From an uncultured Agitococcus sp. (GTDB lineage: Bacteria; Pseudomonadota; Gammaproteobacteria; Pseudomonadales; Moraxellaceae), in assembly GCF_937920075.1 (NCBI RefSeq), contig NZ_CALETI010000074.1, positions 1 through 6,836 of the forward strand: 6,836 nucleotides of DNA, read 5' to 3'. The notes beneath the pieces were generated by a model, which ran no database searches, was not told the DNA's origin, and saw only the letters and a list, made by a program, of their open reading frames with translations. Below are positions 1-5,659 of this stretch, piece after piece; the first letter of the stretch is position 1; each line of letters begins with the position of its first letter. The position numbers and the translations under genes are program-made.

Positions 1-147
1 CAAATGATGGGCATTAGCGAATCAGGGGTAAAAAGCCGTGTTAAGCGTGGCCGAGAAAAACTCCGTGATTTATTGGTCAGTTGTTGTGGCAGTGATTGCA
101 CTTGCCACGAAAAAACCACTGAACAAGGCTGTTGTCATCAGCATTAA
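1..147 (+). CDS. ECF-type RNA polymerase sigma factor, C-terminal fragment with Cys/His-rich tail
   Basis: This is the last 48 codons of a gene that begins left of the window; the frame is open from base 1 to the TAA at 145-147. The fragment starts in the helix-turn-helix of sigma region 4: the stretch GISESGVKSRVKRGREKLRD matches the usual recognition helix of ECF sigma factors, in which a Ser-rich turn is followed by VKSR and RGR. The protein would bind promoter -35 elements and direct core RNA polymerase. After the helix comes a short tail with six cysteines (fragment residues 28, 29, 33, 35, 44, 45) and three histidines (36, 46, 48), ending in CCHQH. SigZ-like ECF factors often carry a CC pair soon after this helix, but the additional Cys/His here look like a metal or redox site; that is inference. 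The missing N-terminus prevents subfamily assignment. Confidence 0.82.
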   Translation, partial: QMMGISESGVKSRVKRGREKLRDLLVSCCGSDCTCHEKTTEQGCCHQH

Positions 148-175
148 AGTTAAGCATTTCATCAACGTAAAATGA

Positions 176-204
176 TTGTTTATTGTGCAAAAATACACCA
201 TACT
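176..204 (+). promoter_or_regulatory. Possible sigma70-like promoter for the Tim44-like gene (weak)
   Basis: TTGTTT at 176-181 is followed, after 17 bases, by CATACT at 199-204. Matches to consensus are partial (about 3/6 and 4/6). It would give a leader of roughly 125 bases before the ATG at 336. This is a weak candidate; the gene could also be read from the sigma-factor promoter upstream. Confidence 0.22.
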
Positions 205-237
205 TTAATCTTAGGATTTACGCGGTTATTACATTTC

Positions 238-254
238 AATCGTTTTCAACGATT
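238..254 (+). terminator. Small hairpin in the leader between the sigma factor and the Tim44-like gene
   Basis: A perfect 7-bp inverted repeat, AATCGTT/AACGATT with a TTC loop, is followed by TTATG. It is AT-rich and the T run is short, so it is at best a weak terminator or attenuator for transcripts coming from the sigma gene. A second imperfect hairpin follows at 268-292 (ACGC...ATTTC-GGT-GAAAT-GCGT), so the 188-base gap has some folding potential. Confidence 0.2.
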
Positions 255-335
255 TTATGTTCGCAAAACGCGCTAATTTCGGTGAAATGCGTAAGTCCAG
301 AGCTAATTATTTTCATCATACACAAGGAAGAAACC

Positions 336-1073
336 ATGAAAAAATCTGTTGTTTTTGCCTGTCTTGCACTCACTATGATGGGGCTATTTGTGATTGAGCC
401 TGCTTTTGCAGGGCCAGGTGGTGCAATAGCAAAAGCTGTCGCCCACAGTTTTTGGGCAAAGCTAGTTATTGCCTTATTAGTGTTATTTTTCTTACCTTTA
501 ATTTGCTATATTTTAATTCGTGAATGGCTAGCTAGTCGCCGCGCCTTAAAAGACCTACGCTTTATGGCGCAACATCATAAAGCCTTTGATTGGCTTACAT
601 TAAGACATCGCATTCAAGATTGTTTTTTTAGAGTACATGCTGCATGGCAGCAAGAAGATGTATCAACAGCCTCTCAATGGATGACCGATTGGTATTGGCA
701 AAATCAGCAGCTTGCTCATTTAAATCGTTGGCAACAACAAAATTTAATCAATATTTGTGAGGTTAAAGCCCTCAAATCTATTAAACCCTTGTTGTTTACT
801 CATCGAAATGAAGGTGCAGCCCATGAAAACTCGATGCTCGTGGTGTTAATTAATGCCAATATGATGGATTATTTAAAACAACGTGATACAGGCGTGATAG
901 TTGAAGGCAGTTCAGATTATCAAGATGTGGAGCGTGTTTGGACATTTATTTTTCAACAAGGTGCTTGGAAAGTTTCAATGATTGAAGAAAGCAGTACCTC
1001 ATTAGAGTATGCCAATATGATTAAGCAGCTGCCTGCTATCGAAACCACACTATTATCGCCCATCAATAAATAA
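336..1073 (+). CDS. Tim44-like domain protein with signal peptide and one membrane segment
   Basis: The 245-residue product starts at ATG 336, supported by AAGGAAG at 324-330 five bases upstream and by a typical signal peptide (MKKS, hydrophobic core, cleavage probably after AFA at residues 23-25). The open frame extends upstream to 183, but that part is not protein-like. After a short Gly/Ala stretch, residues 41-61 form a strongly hydrophobic membrane segment ending in an Arg-containing turn. Residues of about 70-222 resemble the bacterial Tim44-like domain: a helical FMAQHHKAFDW part, CFFRVHAAWQQ near 97-107, then alternating strands ending in VWTFIFQQGAWKVSMIEES at 201-219. In this family the domain forms a cone-shaped pocket and is attached to the inner membrane, facing the periplasm when a signal peptide is present. 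A substrate cannot be deduced. Assignment is by recall of family pattern. Confidence 0.8.
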   Translation: MKKSVVFACLALTMMGLFVIEPAFAGPGGAIAKAVAHSFWAKLVIALLVLFFLPLICYILIREWLASRRALKDLRFMAQHHKAFDWLTLRHRIQDCFFRVHAAWQQEDVSTASQWMTDWYWQNQQLAHLNRWQQQNLINICEVKALKSIKPLLFTHRNEGAAHENSMLVVLINANMMDYLKQRDTGVIVEGSSDYQDVERVWTFIFQQGAWKVSMIEESSTSLEYANMIKQLPAIETTLLSPINK

Positions 1074-1077
1074 ACCT

Positions 1078-1107
1078 ATAGGGCTGATATGTTTACATCA
1101 GCCCTAT
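1078..1107. terminator. Inverted repeat between convergent genes, possible bidirectional terminator
   Basis: The arms ATAGGGCTGAT (1078-1088) and ATCAGCCCTAT (1097-1107) form a perfect 11-bp stem with an 8-base loop. The hairpin begins five bases after the stop of the Tim44-like gene and its right arm contains the last codons of the convergent SGNH hydrolase, whose stop is at 1093-1095. Reading the minus strand, the stem is followed by AGGTTTATTTATT, a modest T-rich run; on the plus strand it is followed by CTGTAAAATTTCTTT. The missing long T tract makes intrinsic termination plausible rather than certain. Confidence 0.5.
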
Positions 1108-1803
1108 CTGTAAAATTTCTTTCGCAACCACTTTTGCCCAACGCTGATAGGCAATTGGACTGGGATGAAACCCATCCTTTGCCAAAAACTCAGGTTCAAA
1201 ACGTGCTTTGGGAGAGACCACATAACCATACGCATGGTTATCAAAATGCTTTTTTAGTTGTCGATTAAACTGTTTAGCATACAGGCCAACATACCAACGC
1301 AAAGGTTGTGGCAATGCTTTAAAATGTCCCATCGGTGGCACACCCGACAACAGCACTTTTTGCACGCCAAATTTAGTAGCCAATAACTCCACTAATTCTT
1401 GTTGTTGTTTTAACCAATGGCGTGTAGCCACTCGGCGTGTAACATCATTAACGCCTAAAGAAACAACCGCCACATCAAAATGTTGGCTACGCTGTTGGGC
1501 TAAATGGGCTAATAAATCTGCCGTGGTAAATCCTGTTTTGGCAATTAACAACCAAGAGACTTCACATTGAGTAGCTAACTCTGCTGTCAACTGCCCGACT
1601 AAGGCTTCGCGTTGATGCACTGCCCCCACACCTGCTGCCGCAGAATCCCCCACTACTAACAGGCGTAAACGTTTTCCCTGTCCTGTAACGCCTTGTCGTG
1701 CGCCTTCTGCTTCGGGTAAACGTGGTGTGACTCGTTTTACATACCAACCTTGTACCACTAATAATGGGGCTAAGGCTAAAGTAGTCATGGCCAAACGCAT
1801 CAT
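1093..1803 (-). CDS. SGNH/GDSL-family hydrolase (esterase/lipase type), membrane-anchored or exported
   Basis: The 236-residue protein carries the SGNH blocks in order: block I GDS at 52-54 (nucleophile Ser54), block II Gly at 91 (AKTGFTT), block III GVND at 117-120 (Asn119), and block V DGFHPS at 210-215 (Asp210, His213). Ser54-Asp210-His213 should be the catalytic triad, with Ser54, Gly91 and Asn119 as the oxyanion hole, so the enzyme is predicted to hydrolyse ester bonds in lipids, acylated sugars or related substrates. Residues 1-20 are hydrophobic and may be a signal peptide or anchor, followed by a Pro/Gly-rich linker up to about residue 45. GAGG at 1808-1811 (minus) precedes two tandem ATGs at 1803 and 1800; spacing is 4 or 7 bases, so the second may be the real one. 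The gene converges on the Tim44-like gene and diverges from thpR. Confidence 0.88.
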   Translation of the reverse strand: MMRLAMTTLALAPLLVVQGWYVKRVTPRLPEAEGARQGVTGQGKRLRLLVVGDSAAAGVGAVHQREALVGQLTAELATQCEVSWLLIAKTGFTTADLLAHLAQQRSQHFDVAVVSLGVNDVTRRVATRHWLKQQQELVELLATKFGVQKVLLSGVPPMGHFKALPQPLRWYVGLYAKQFNRQLKKHFDNHAYGYVVSPKARFEPEFLAKDGFHPSPIAYQRWAKVVAKEILQIGLM

Positions 1804-1850
1804 TAATCCTCACTAAAAATTGCTTACAGATGCTAACGCAAAAGACTAGA

Positions 1851-1879
1851 TTATTACTATCTATCTAAGCTATTTTAAA
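1851..1879 (-). promoter_or_regulatory. Possible promoter for the SGNH hydrolase gene
   Basis: On the minus strand TTTAAA (1879-1874) is followed after exactly 17 bases by TAATAA (1856-1851), about 48 bases before the start at 1803. The -35 match is poor and the -10 moderate. The region is AT-rich, so chance matches are common. Confidence 0.28.
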
Positions 1880-1920
1880 CGTCCTTTCTCTTTGCCTGCT
1901 ATGGCATTATCTTTAACATT

Positions 1921-2433
1921 ATGCGTTTATTTTTTGCTCTTTGGCCAAGTGCCACTACGCAACAACAGTGGTTAAGTAGTACCGATTCTTTAATTAAACC
2001 GCTTGGAGGAAAACAAGTTCCTGCTAATAATCTTCATTTAACCCTACATTTTTTGGGTGAGATTGATGGCAGTCGTACTTCAAGTTTACAAAGAGTGGTT
2101 GATAATCTTCAACCACAACTCATTCATTTACAGTTTGATAAAATTGAATGTTGGCGTAAAGCGGATTTGGCCTGTTTACGCGCCAACCAAGAACCACCTG
2201 CTTTAGCCAATTTAGTCAATCAACTAGGCAAAGGTTTACAACAAGCAGGTTTTAGCATCGAAAAACGTGCTTTTAAAGCACATGTAACCTTGGCAAGACG
2301 TTTACAGTTTTGTGCCGAACAATTACCCGTTTGGCCAAGTTTAGAATGGCAAGCCGATACTTTAGCTTTAGTACGCTCAAGACTCACACCTGAAGGCTCA
2401 GTTTATACGCCTGTCAGTGAATGGCAGTTGTAA
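1921..2433 (+). CDS. thpR: RNA 2',3'-cyclic phosphodiesterase (2'-5' RNA ligase family)
   Basis: This 170-residue protein has the two HxT motifs of the 2H phosphoesterase superfamily: HLT at 39-41 (within HLTLHFLG) and HVT at 121-123 (within HVTLAR). The N-terminal MRLFFALWP and the C-terminal LVRSRLTPEGSVYTP are also characteristic of the bacterial LigT/ThpR group, and length is normal for the family. Members hydrolyse RNA 2',3'-cyclic phosphate ends to 2'-phosphates and can join or cleave 2'-5' linkages in tRNA halves in vitro; the enzyme is cytoplasmic. The start is fixed by the family N-terminus rather than by a ribosome site: the bases before ATG (TTATCTTTAACATT) hold no recognisable Shine-Dalgarno. 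The gene stands alone, divergent from the hydrolase and convergent with the oxidoreductase. Confidence 0.93.
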   Translation: MRLFFALWPSATTQQQWLSSTDSLIKPLGGKQVPANNLHLTLHFLGEIDGSRTSSLQRVVDNLQPQLIHLQFDKIECWRKADLACLRANQEPPALANLVNQLGKGLQQAGFSIEKRAFKAHVTLARRLQFCAEQLPVWPSLEWQADTLALVRSRLTPEGSVYTPVSEWQL

Positions 2434-2434
2434 G

Positions 2435-2468
2435 ACCTCACCCTAGCCCTCTCCTACAAGGAGAGGGA
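2435..2468. repeat. REP-like intergenic palindromic element
   Basis: Just after the thpR stop lies ACCTCACCCTAG followed by a perfect 9-bp hairpin, CCCTCTCCT (2447-2455), loop ACA, AGGAGAGGG (2459-2467). This CTCACCC-x-CCCTCTCC...GGAGAGGG pattern recurs between genes in many proteobacterial genomes, and its GC-rich makeup contrasts with the surrounding AT-rich DNA. There is no T tract on the plus strand. Located between convergent genes, it may also stall or end transcription from both sides. Only one copy lies in this window. Confidence 0.6.
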
Positions 2469-2509
2469 ACATCATCACTATATAAAAAAGATGTGTGCTT
2501 AGGATAAGA

Positions 2510-4162
2510 TCATCCCACAAATATCTTCTTGGCCAAGGGTAAGGCTTTGACACCCCCAATCGTCACCGCCGTCATTAAACCACCAATCATCGCTCCAACT
2601 ACACCACAGGTCATAATATCCTGCCCTGTTAAATATAAGCCTTCAATTTCTGTTTTGGGACGCAACCAATTTTGTTCAAAACGTTGCGGATCATGGTCTA
2701 AGCCATAAATTTCACCTTTTTCATACCAACAGAAAAACTGGGTTGATAAGGGTGTGGCCAATTCGTAATAATCGATTTTGCCGCGCAAATGGGGTAATTT
2801 TTCATAGAGTTTTTCGAGTAAGCGTTGCGCAAAGCGTTCTTTTAACGCCTCATAATCATCACCACGTTTGCCCCACGGTTTATCAGCCCATTGCTGCACC
2901 CACTCCCACGGACAAGGGGCAACAATTTCAATGGTAGAGCGATTGGGATAACGCTCATTAAAGGTTGGGTCTTTGGCTGAGGGAAAAGAAATATACACTA
3001 AAGGAAAATCTTGCTCAGGGTCGGCCATAAACTTATCAATATCTTGTTCATAACGCTCACTAGGGTAAATCCACAAATTTGTTTTTGGCAATTTGAGATT
3101 TTCACTGGTGTCTTGCAAGCCAATATACAACGATAAATTTGCCATAGAAGGTTTAACTTTTTGCAAACCACGTGCATAAGAGGTTTTATCAACCAATTCT
3201 GACGGCACTAAACGATTAAACGTATTAAAAACGCCTGCATTACTAATCACAATTGGCGCGTGGACATCAGTGCCATCTTTCATACGCACCCCCACCGCCT
3301 TCCCTTGCTCAATTAAGATTCTTTCAACGGCTGCATAGGTAAATACTTCACCGCCATTTTTTTGAATTTGTGGAATGATGGTTTCGGCCATGCGTGACGC
3401 ACCGCCCACAGGATAATAGCCGCCGTATAAATAATGTTTGGCAATTAACGCATGAATCAAAAAGCTGGATTGTGCGGGTGGCATACCATTGTCACCCCAT
3501 TGGCCTGTTAAAAAAGCAATTAACTTTTGATTAGACGTTAACTCCTCTAATACTTGACGTGTGGGGCGATTAAAATAATCGGGCATGGTACGTTCACGTA
3601 CTAAACGTGAGGCTTTAACCATAAAACTGGGTAGCATACGTTCTACGGTAAAATGTTGCATGGCATCAGACACACGTCCCAACCGAAATAAATACTCATC
3701 AATCGCTGCTTTTTCTTCTGGAAACCGTTTTAATAAGTTATCCCTAAAATTATTGCGGCCTGCTACTAAATCAAAACTATCTTCACCTAAATAAATACGG
3801 TCATAGGTGCTATCCATCGCTTGCCATTGCAATTCATTATTACTAATAAAATCAAACAAACGACGGGCTAATGTGGTTTTTACCCCGACATCACCAATGT
3901 AATGCACCCCTACATCCCACTCATAACCATTACGACTATAACTATGGGTAAAACCACCTGCGGTATAGTGTTGCTCAAAAACCACCACTTTATAACCAAA
4001 GCTGGCCAAGCTAGCTGCTGCTGTTAAACCGCCAATGCCCGAACCAATAACAATGGCATCATAGTCACCATTTAAACGATTGGCTCGATAGCGTTTGCCA
4101 ATACGAATGGTACTGGGTGTTAAACCTGATTTTTTTTGTGGGGTCGCTACTGCTTCGGTCAT
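2510..4162 (-). CDS. FAD-dependent oxidoreductase of the phytoene desaturase / all-trans-retinol 13,14-reductase type
   Basis: I take ATG 4162 as start (550 residues): GGAG lies nine bases upstream. A TTG at 4177 would add five residues but would place the ribosome site inside the coding sequence. Residues 40-45 (GSGIGG, within AIVIGSGIGGLTAAA) form the Rossmann dinucleotide motif, with Glu63 at the end of strand 2 to bind the FAD ribose. GVHYIG at 85-90 and the C-terminal LTGQD...GVVGAMIGG segment (about 511-529) are marks of the CrtI/CrtISO/retinol-saturase branch; YYPVGGASRMAE near 249-260 is also shared with it. The family saturates, desaturates or isomerises polyene lipids such as retinol or carotenoids. 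No other carotenoid gene is in view, so the substrate is unknown. The gene follows the TetR gene by 61 bases with no clear terminator, so the pair is probably one operon under that repressor. Confidence 0.87.
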   Translation of the reverse strand: MTEAVATPQKKSGLTPSTIRIGKRYRANRLNGDYDAIVIGSGIGGLTAAASLASFGYKVVVFEQHYTAGGFTHSYSRNGYEWDVGVHYIGDVGVKTTLARRLFDFISNNELQWQAMDSTYDRIYLGEDSFDLVAGRNNFRDNLLKRFPEEKAAIDEYLFRLGRVSDAMQHFTVERMLPSFMVKASRLVRERTMPDYFNRPTRQVLEELTSNQKLIAFLTGQWGDNGMPPAQSSFLIHALIAKHYLYGGYYPVGGASRMAETIIPQIQKNGGEVFTYAAVERILIEQGKAVGVRMKDGTDVHAPIVISNAGVFNTFNRLVPSELVDKTSYARGLQKVKPSMANLSLYIGLQDTSENLKLPKTNLWIYPSERYEQDIDKFMADPEQDFPLVYISFPSAKDPTFNERYPNRSTIEIVAPCPWEWVQQWADKPWGKRGDDYEALKERFAQRLLEKLYEKLPHLRGKIDYYELATPLSTQFFCWYEKGEIYGLDHDPQRFEQNWLRPKTEIEGLYLTGQDIMTCGVVGAMIGGLMTAVTIGGVKALPLAKKIFVG

Positions 4163-4223
4163 GACTGTTTGCTCCAAATTAAGGCAAAATAATTTACGTT
4201 TCCATCACTCAGCATGGTGAAAG

Positions 4224-4856
4224 TTAGAGTGAGGGTCTGCGTAACAAACCATGTGCTAAGGTGTCTTGCACTTGATTAGCAATAGCCATCAGTGCATCTG
4301 TTTGATTGGGATGTTTAACTAAACCATCTATGGTTAGCATGGCCATACCATGCACCAACGACCATGCGGTCATGGTCATCACTTCCAACGGTAAATCTCT
4401 AAATAATTGCTCATCAATGCCACGCTTAATGGTGTTACGTAACATGGCAAAACTGGTATTTGATGCTTGAAATAAATCGGGATAACGGGCGCGCTCAACC
4501 ATACGCTGACCAAACATTAAACGATAATGCGCTGGATGATGAATGGCATAATCGACATAACCTATGCCAATACGTTTTAACGCTACTAAGGCATCACACG
4601 GCTCGTGGCCTAAATACTTGTGCATATTTTGCGTTAAACCCACAAAACCATCACACGCAATCGCCGCTAACAACGCCGATTTATCTTCAAAATGGCGATA
4701 CACGGCCGTAGGTGACACGCCAACATCAGCCGCTAAAGCCCGCAAACTCAATTTGGCAATACCATCACTTTGCAAACGTTGTACAGCAGCACTAATTAAC
4801 GCATCTCGTAAACTGCCGTGATGATAGTGTTCTTTGATAATATTTTCTTTTTTCAT
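4224..4856 (-). CDS. TetR/AcrR-family transcriptional repressor with WHG-type C-terminal domain
   Basis: This is a 210-residue regulator of normal length for the family. Residues 10-60 are the TetR DNA-binding domain: YHHGSLRDAL opens helix 1 and the helix-turn-helix spans about 36-57 (LRALAADVGVS, then PTAVYRHFEDK). The C-terminal ligand domain contains TAWSLVHGMAML (163-174) with Trp165, His169 and Gly170, the WHG signature of one TetR C-terminal class. Such repressors dimerise, bind a palindrome and release it when a small hydrophobic ligand binds. A 27-bp palindrome overlapping this gene's own promoter lies 36 bases upstream, so autoregulation is likely. The ribosome site is weak (only AAG near the ATG). 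The next gene downstream is the FAD oxidoreductase, a likely target. Confidence 0.92.
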   Translation of the reverse strand: MKKENIIKEHYHHGSLRDALISAAVQRLQSDGIAKLSLRALAADVGVSPTAVYRHFEDKSALLAAIACDGFVGLTQNMHKYLGHEPCDALVALKRIGIGYVDYAIHHPAHYRLMFGQRMVERARYPDLFQASNTSFAMLRNTIKRGIDEQLFRDLPLEVMTMTAWSLVHGMAMLTIDGLVKHPNQTDALMAIANQVQDTLAHGLLRRPSL

Positions 4857-4882
4857 AAATCGACTTAAATTTAGTTTTATTT

Positions 4883-4911
4883 ACAATAACCAATAATGTT
4901 AACACTGTCAA
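4883..4911 (-). promoter_or_regulatory. Sigma70-like promoter of the TetR-oxidoreductase operon
   Basis: On the minus strand a perfect -35, TTGACA (4911-4906), is followed after exactly 17 bases by TATTGT (4888-4883). Transcription would start near 4876, giving a leader of about 20 bases before the TetR ATG at 4856. It is the best promoter match in the window, and its -35 hexamer and most of its spacer lie inside the palindrome at 4892-4918. Confidence 0.72.
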
Positions 4912-4918
4912 CATTATT
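4892..4918. promoter_or_regulatory. Predicted TetR-family operator, 27-bp palindrome
   Basis: The arms AATAATGTT (4892-4900) and AACATTATT (4910-4918) are perfect inverted copies. The inner bases also pair (4902-4904 with 4906-4908) around a central C at 4905, leaving one mismatched pair (4901/4909). Twelve of 13 pairs match. The size, symmetry, and overlap with the -35 and spacer of the TetR promoter are as expected for a site where a bound repressor dimer blocks RNA polymerase. Binding by the adjacent TetR protein is inferred from position. Confidence 0.7.
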
Positions 4919-4957
4919 TTAATAAAGATTAAAACTTGTACTTTAAAAACAAATTTA

Positions 4958-5512
4958 TCAAATAAAATCAATAGGATATTTTAATGTCAGTTTTTTAACT
5001 AATTGTAAACGCTGGCGTGGATTTTCTTCTTCTAATAATTGTTGTTGTTCGTCTAACGATAAAGGCAATGCCTCGGCCAAACGCCATGCCAAACTACCTG
5101 CATCACTTAATCGATCTCCACATTCAGTAAAAGCTTCAGCAATTTCAGATAAATCATCAGGAATAGCTACAATAGGCTCAGGCTTGAGCCATTCTATTTG
5201 GGCACGAGCCAAACCATCTTCCTCAATATTAATACTCAAAATTTTAAAACGTCTGTCACCGACAGCTAAAGCGGCCAAACTACCATCCTCTAAAGCAACT
5301 TGTTGCACCACATAAGCGGCACAACCCACATCATAAGGAAATGCTGGCTCACCGACTTCTTGACCATAACGAATTCTAACCACACCAAAGGGTTGAGTTT
5401 TGCCACATTCATCTAATAAACGTCGGTAACGTAACTCAAACACGCGCAACGGCAATTCGCCTTGTGGATATAAAACCGTATTTAACGGGAATAGTGGCAA
5501 TTCTTGCTTCAT
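4958..5512 (-). CDS. LON peptidase N-terminal substrate-binding domain protein
   Basis: This 184-residue protein has only the Lon N-terminal (LAN/PUA-like) domain. It begins with the family pattern LPLFPLNTVLYPQGELPL (5-22) and VFELRYRRLL (24-33), continues with FGVVRIR (42-48) and GDRRFKIL (85-92), and ends in helices with AWRLAEALPLS (142-152) and QQQLLEE. There is no AAA+ ATPase and no Ser-Lys protease domain; the length is normal for such stand-alone proteins, so it is not a truncated Lon. The function of stand-alone forms is poorly defined; substrate or partner binding is the usual guess. The start follows the family N-terminus. The nearest ribosome-site candidate, AAGG at 5527-5524 (minus), is a long 11 bases away. 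The gene ends in tandem stops TGA TAA, 40 bases before the TetR operator, without a convincing terminator. Confidence 0.9.
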   Translation of the reverse strand: MKQELPLFPLNTVLYPQGELPLRVFELRYRRLLDECGKTQPFGVVRIRYGQEVGEPAFPYDVGCAAYVVQQVALEDGSLAALAVGDRRFKILSINIEEDGLARAQIEWLKPEPIVAIPDDLSEIAEAFTECGDRLSDAGSLAWRLAEALPLSLDEQQQLLEEENPRQRLQLVKKLTLKYPIDFI

Positions 5513-5551
5513 TATTGACTTGACCTTGATAAAAAGACCGATGCGGTAATC

Positions 5552-5581
5552 TAAATATCATTACAAAAAACATTCTGTCAG
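5552..5581 (-). promoter_or_regulatory. Possible promoter of the Lon-domain gene
   Basis: On the minus strand CTGACA (5581-5576, five of six consensus matches) is followed after 18 bases by TATTTA (5557-5552), about 40 bases before the ATG at 5512. The -10 match is only partial. Confidence 0.35.
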
Positions 5582-5598
5582 CTATAGTTATCCTGATA

Positions 5599-5627
5599 TT
5601 GAGATAGTCCCCATATTATTTTAGACT
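5599..5627 (+). promoter_or_regulatory. Probable promoter of the tandem DsbA-like gene
   Basis: TTGAGA (5599-5604, five of six) is followed after exactly 17 bases by TAGACT (5622-5627, four of six). A start near 5634 would give a leader of about 25 bases containing the ribosome site AAGGA at 5649-5653, seven bases before the ATG at 5660 (counted from GGA to AUG, 6). It is divergent from and close to the Lon-domain promoter. Confidence 0.48.
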
Positions 5628-5659
5628 AGCTCAAAACTAAAAAAATGTAAGGACAACTT

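Noticed and set aside
183..335. Upstream extension of the Tim44-like open frame
   Set aside because: It begins at a TTG, has no ribosome site, and would bury a clear signal peptide and the AAGGAAG-preceded ATG at 336.
1562..1813. 83-codon minus-strand open frame overlapping the start of the SGNH hydrolase
   Set aside because: It is out of frame with the hydrolase, shares its ribosome-site region, and its Arg/Ser/Thr-rich product has no recognisable domain.
2743..3794. Three short open frames inside the oxidoreductase gene
   Set aside because: They fall wholly within a convincing coding sequence in other frames and their products show no family pattern.
4163..4177. TTG start for the oxidoreductase five codons upstream
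   Set aside because: ATG 4162 has GGAG nine bases upstream, and the TTG overlaps that ribosome site.
4203..4232. Weak inverted repeat (TCACTC/GAGTGA) between the TetR and oxidoreductase genes
   Set aside because: It has only six base pairs, a 16-base loop and no T tract, so it is too weak to call a terminator splitting the operon.
4460..4821. Two plus-strand open frames opposite the TetR gene
   Set aside because: They lie antisense to a well-supported TetR coding region, have no recognisable domain and look like codon-bias shadows.
5645..5650. Start-stop element ATGTAA just before the ribosome site of the tandem DsbA-like gene
   Set aside because: It has no ribosome site of its own and is likely a chance occurrence in an A-rich leader.
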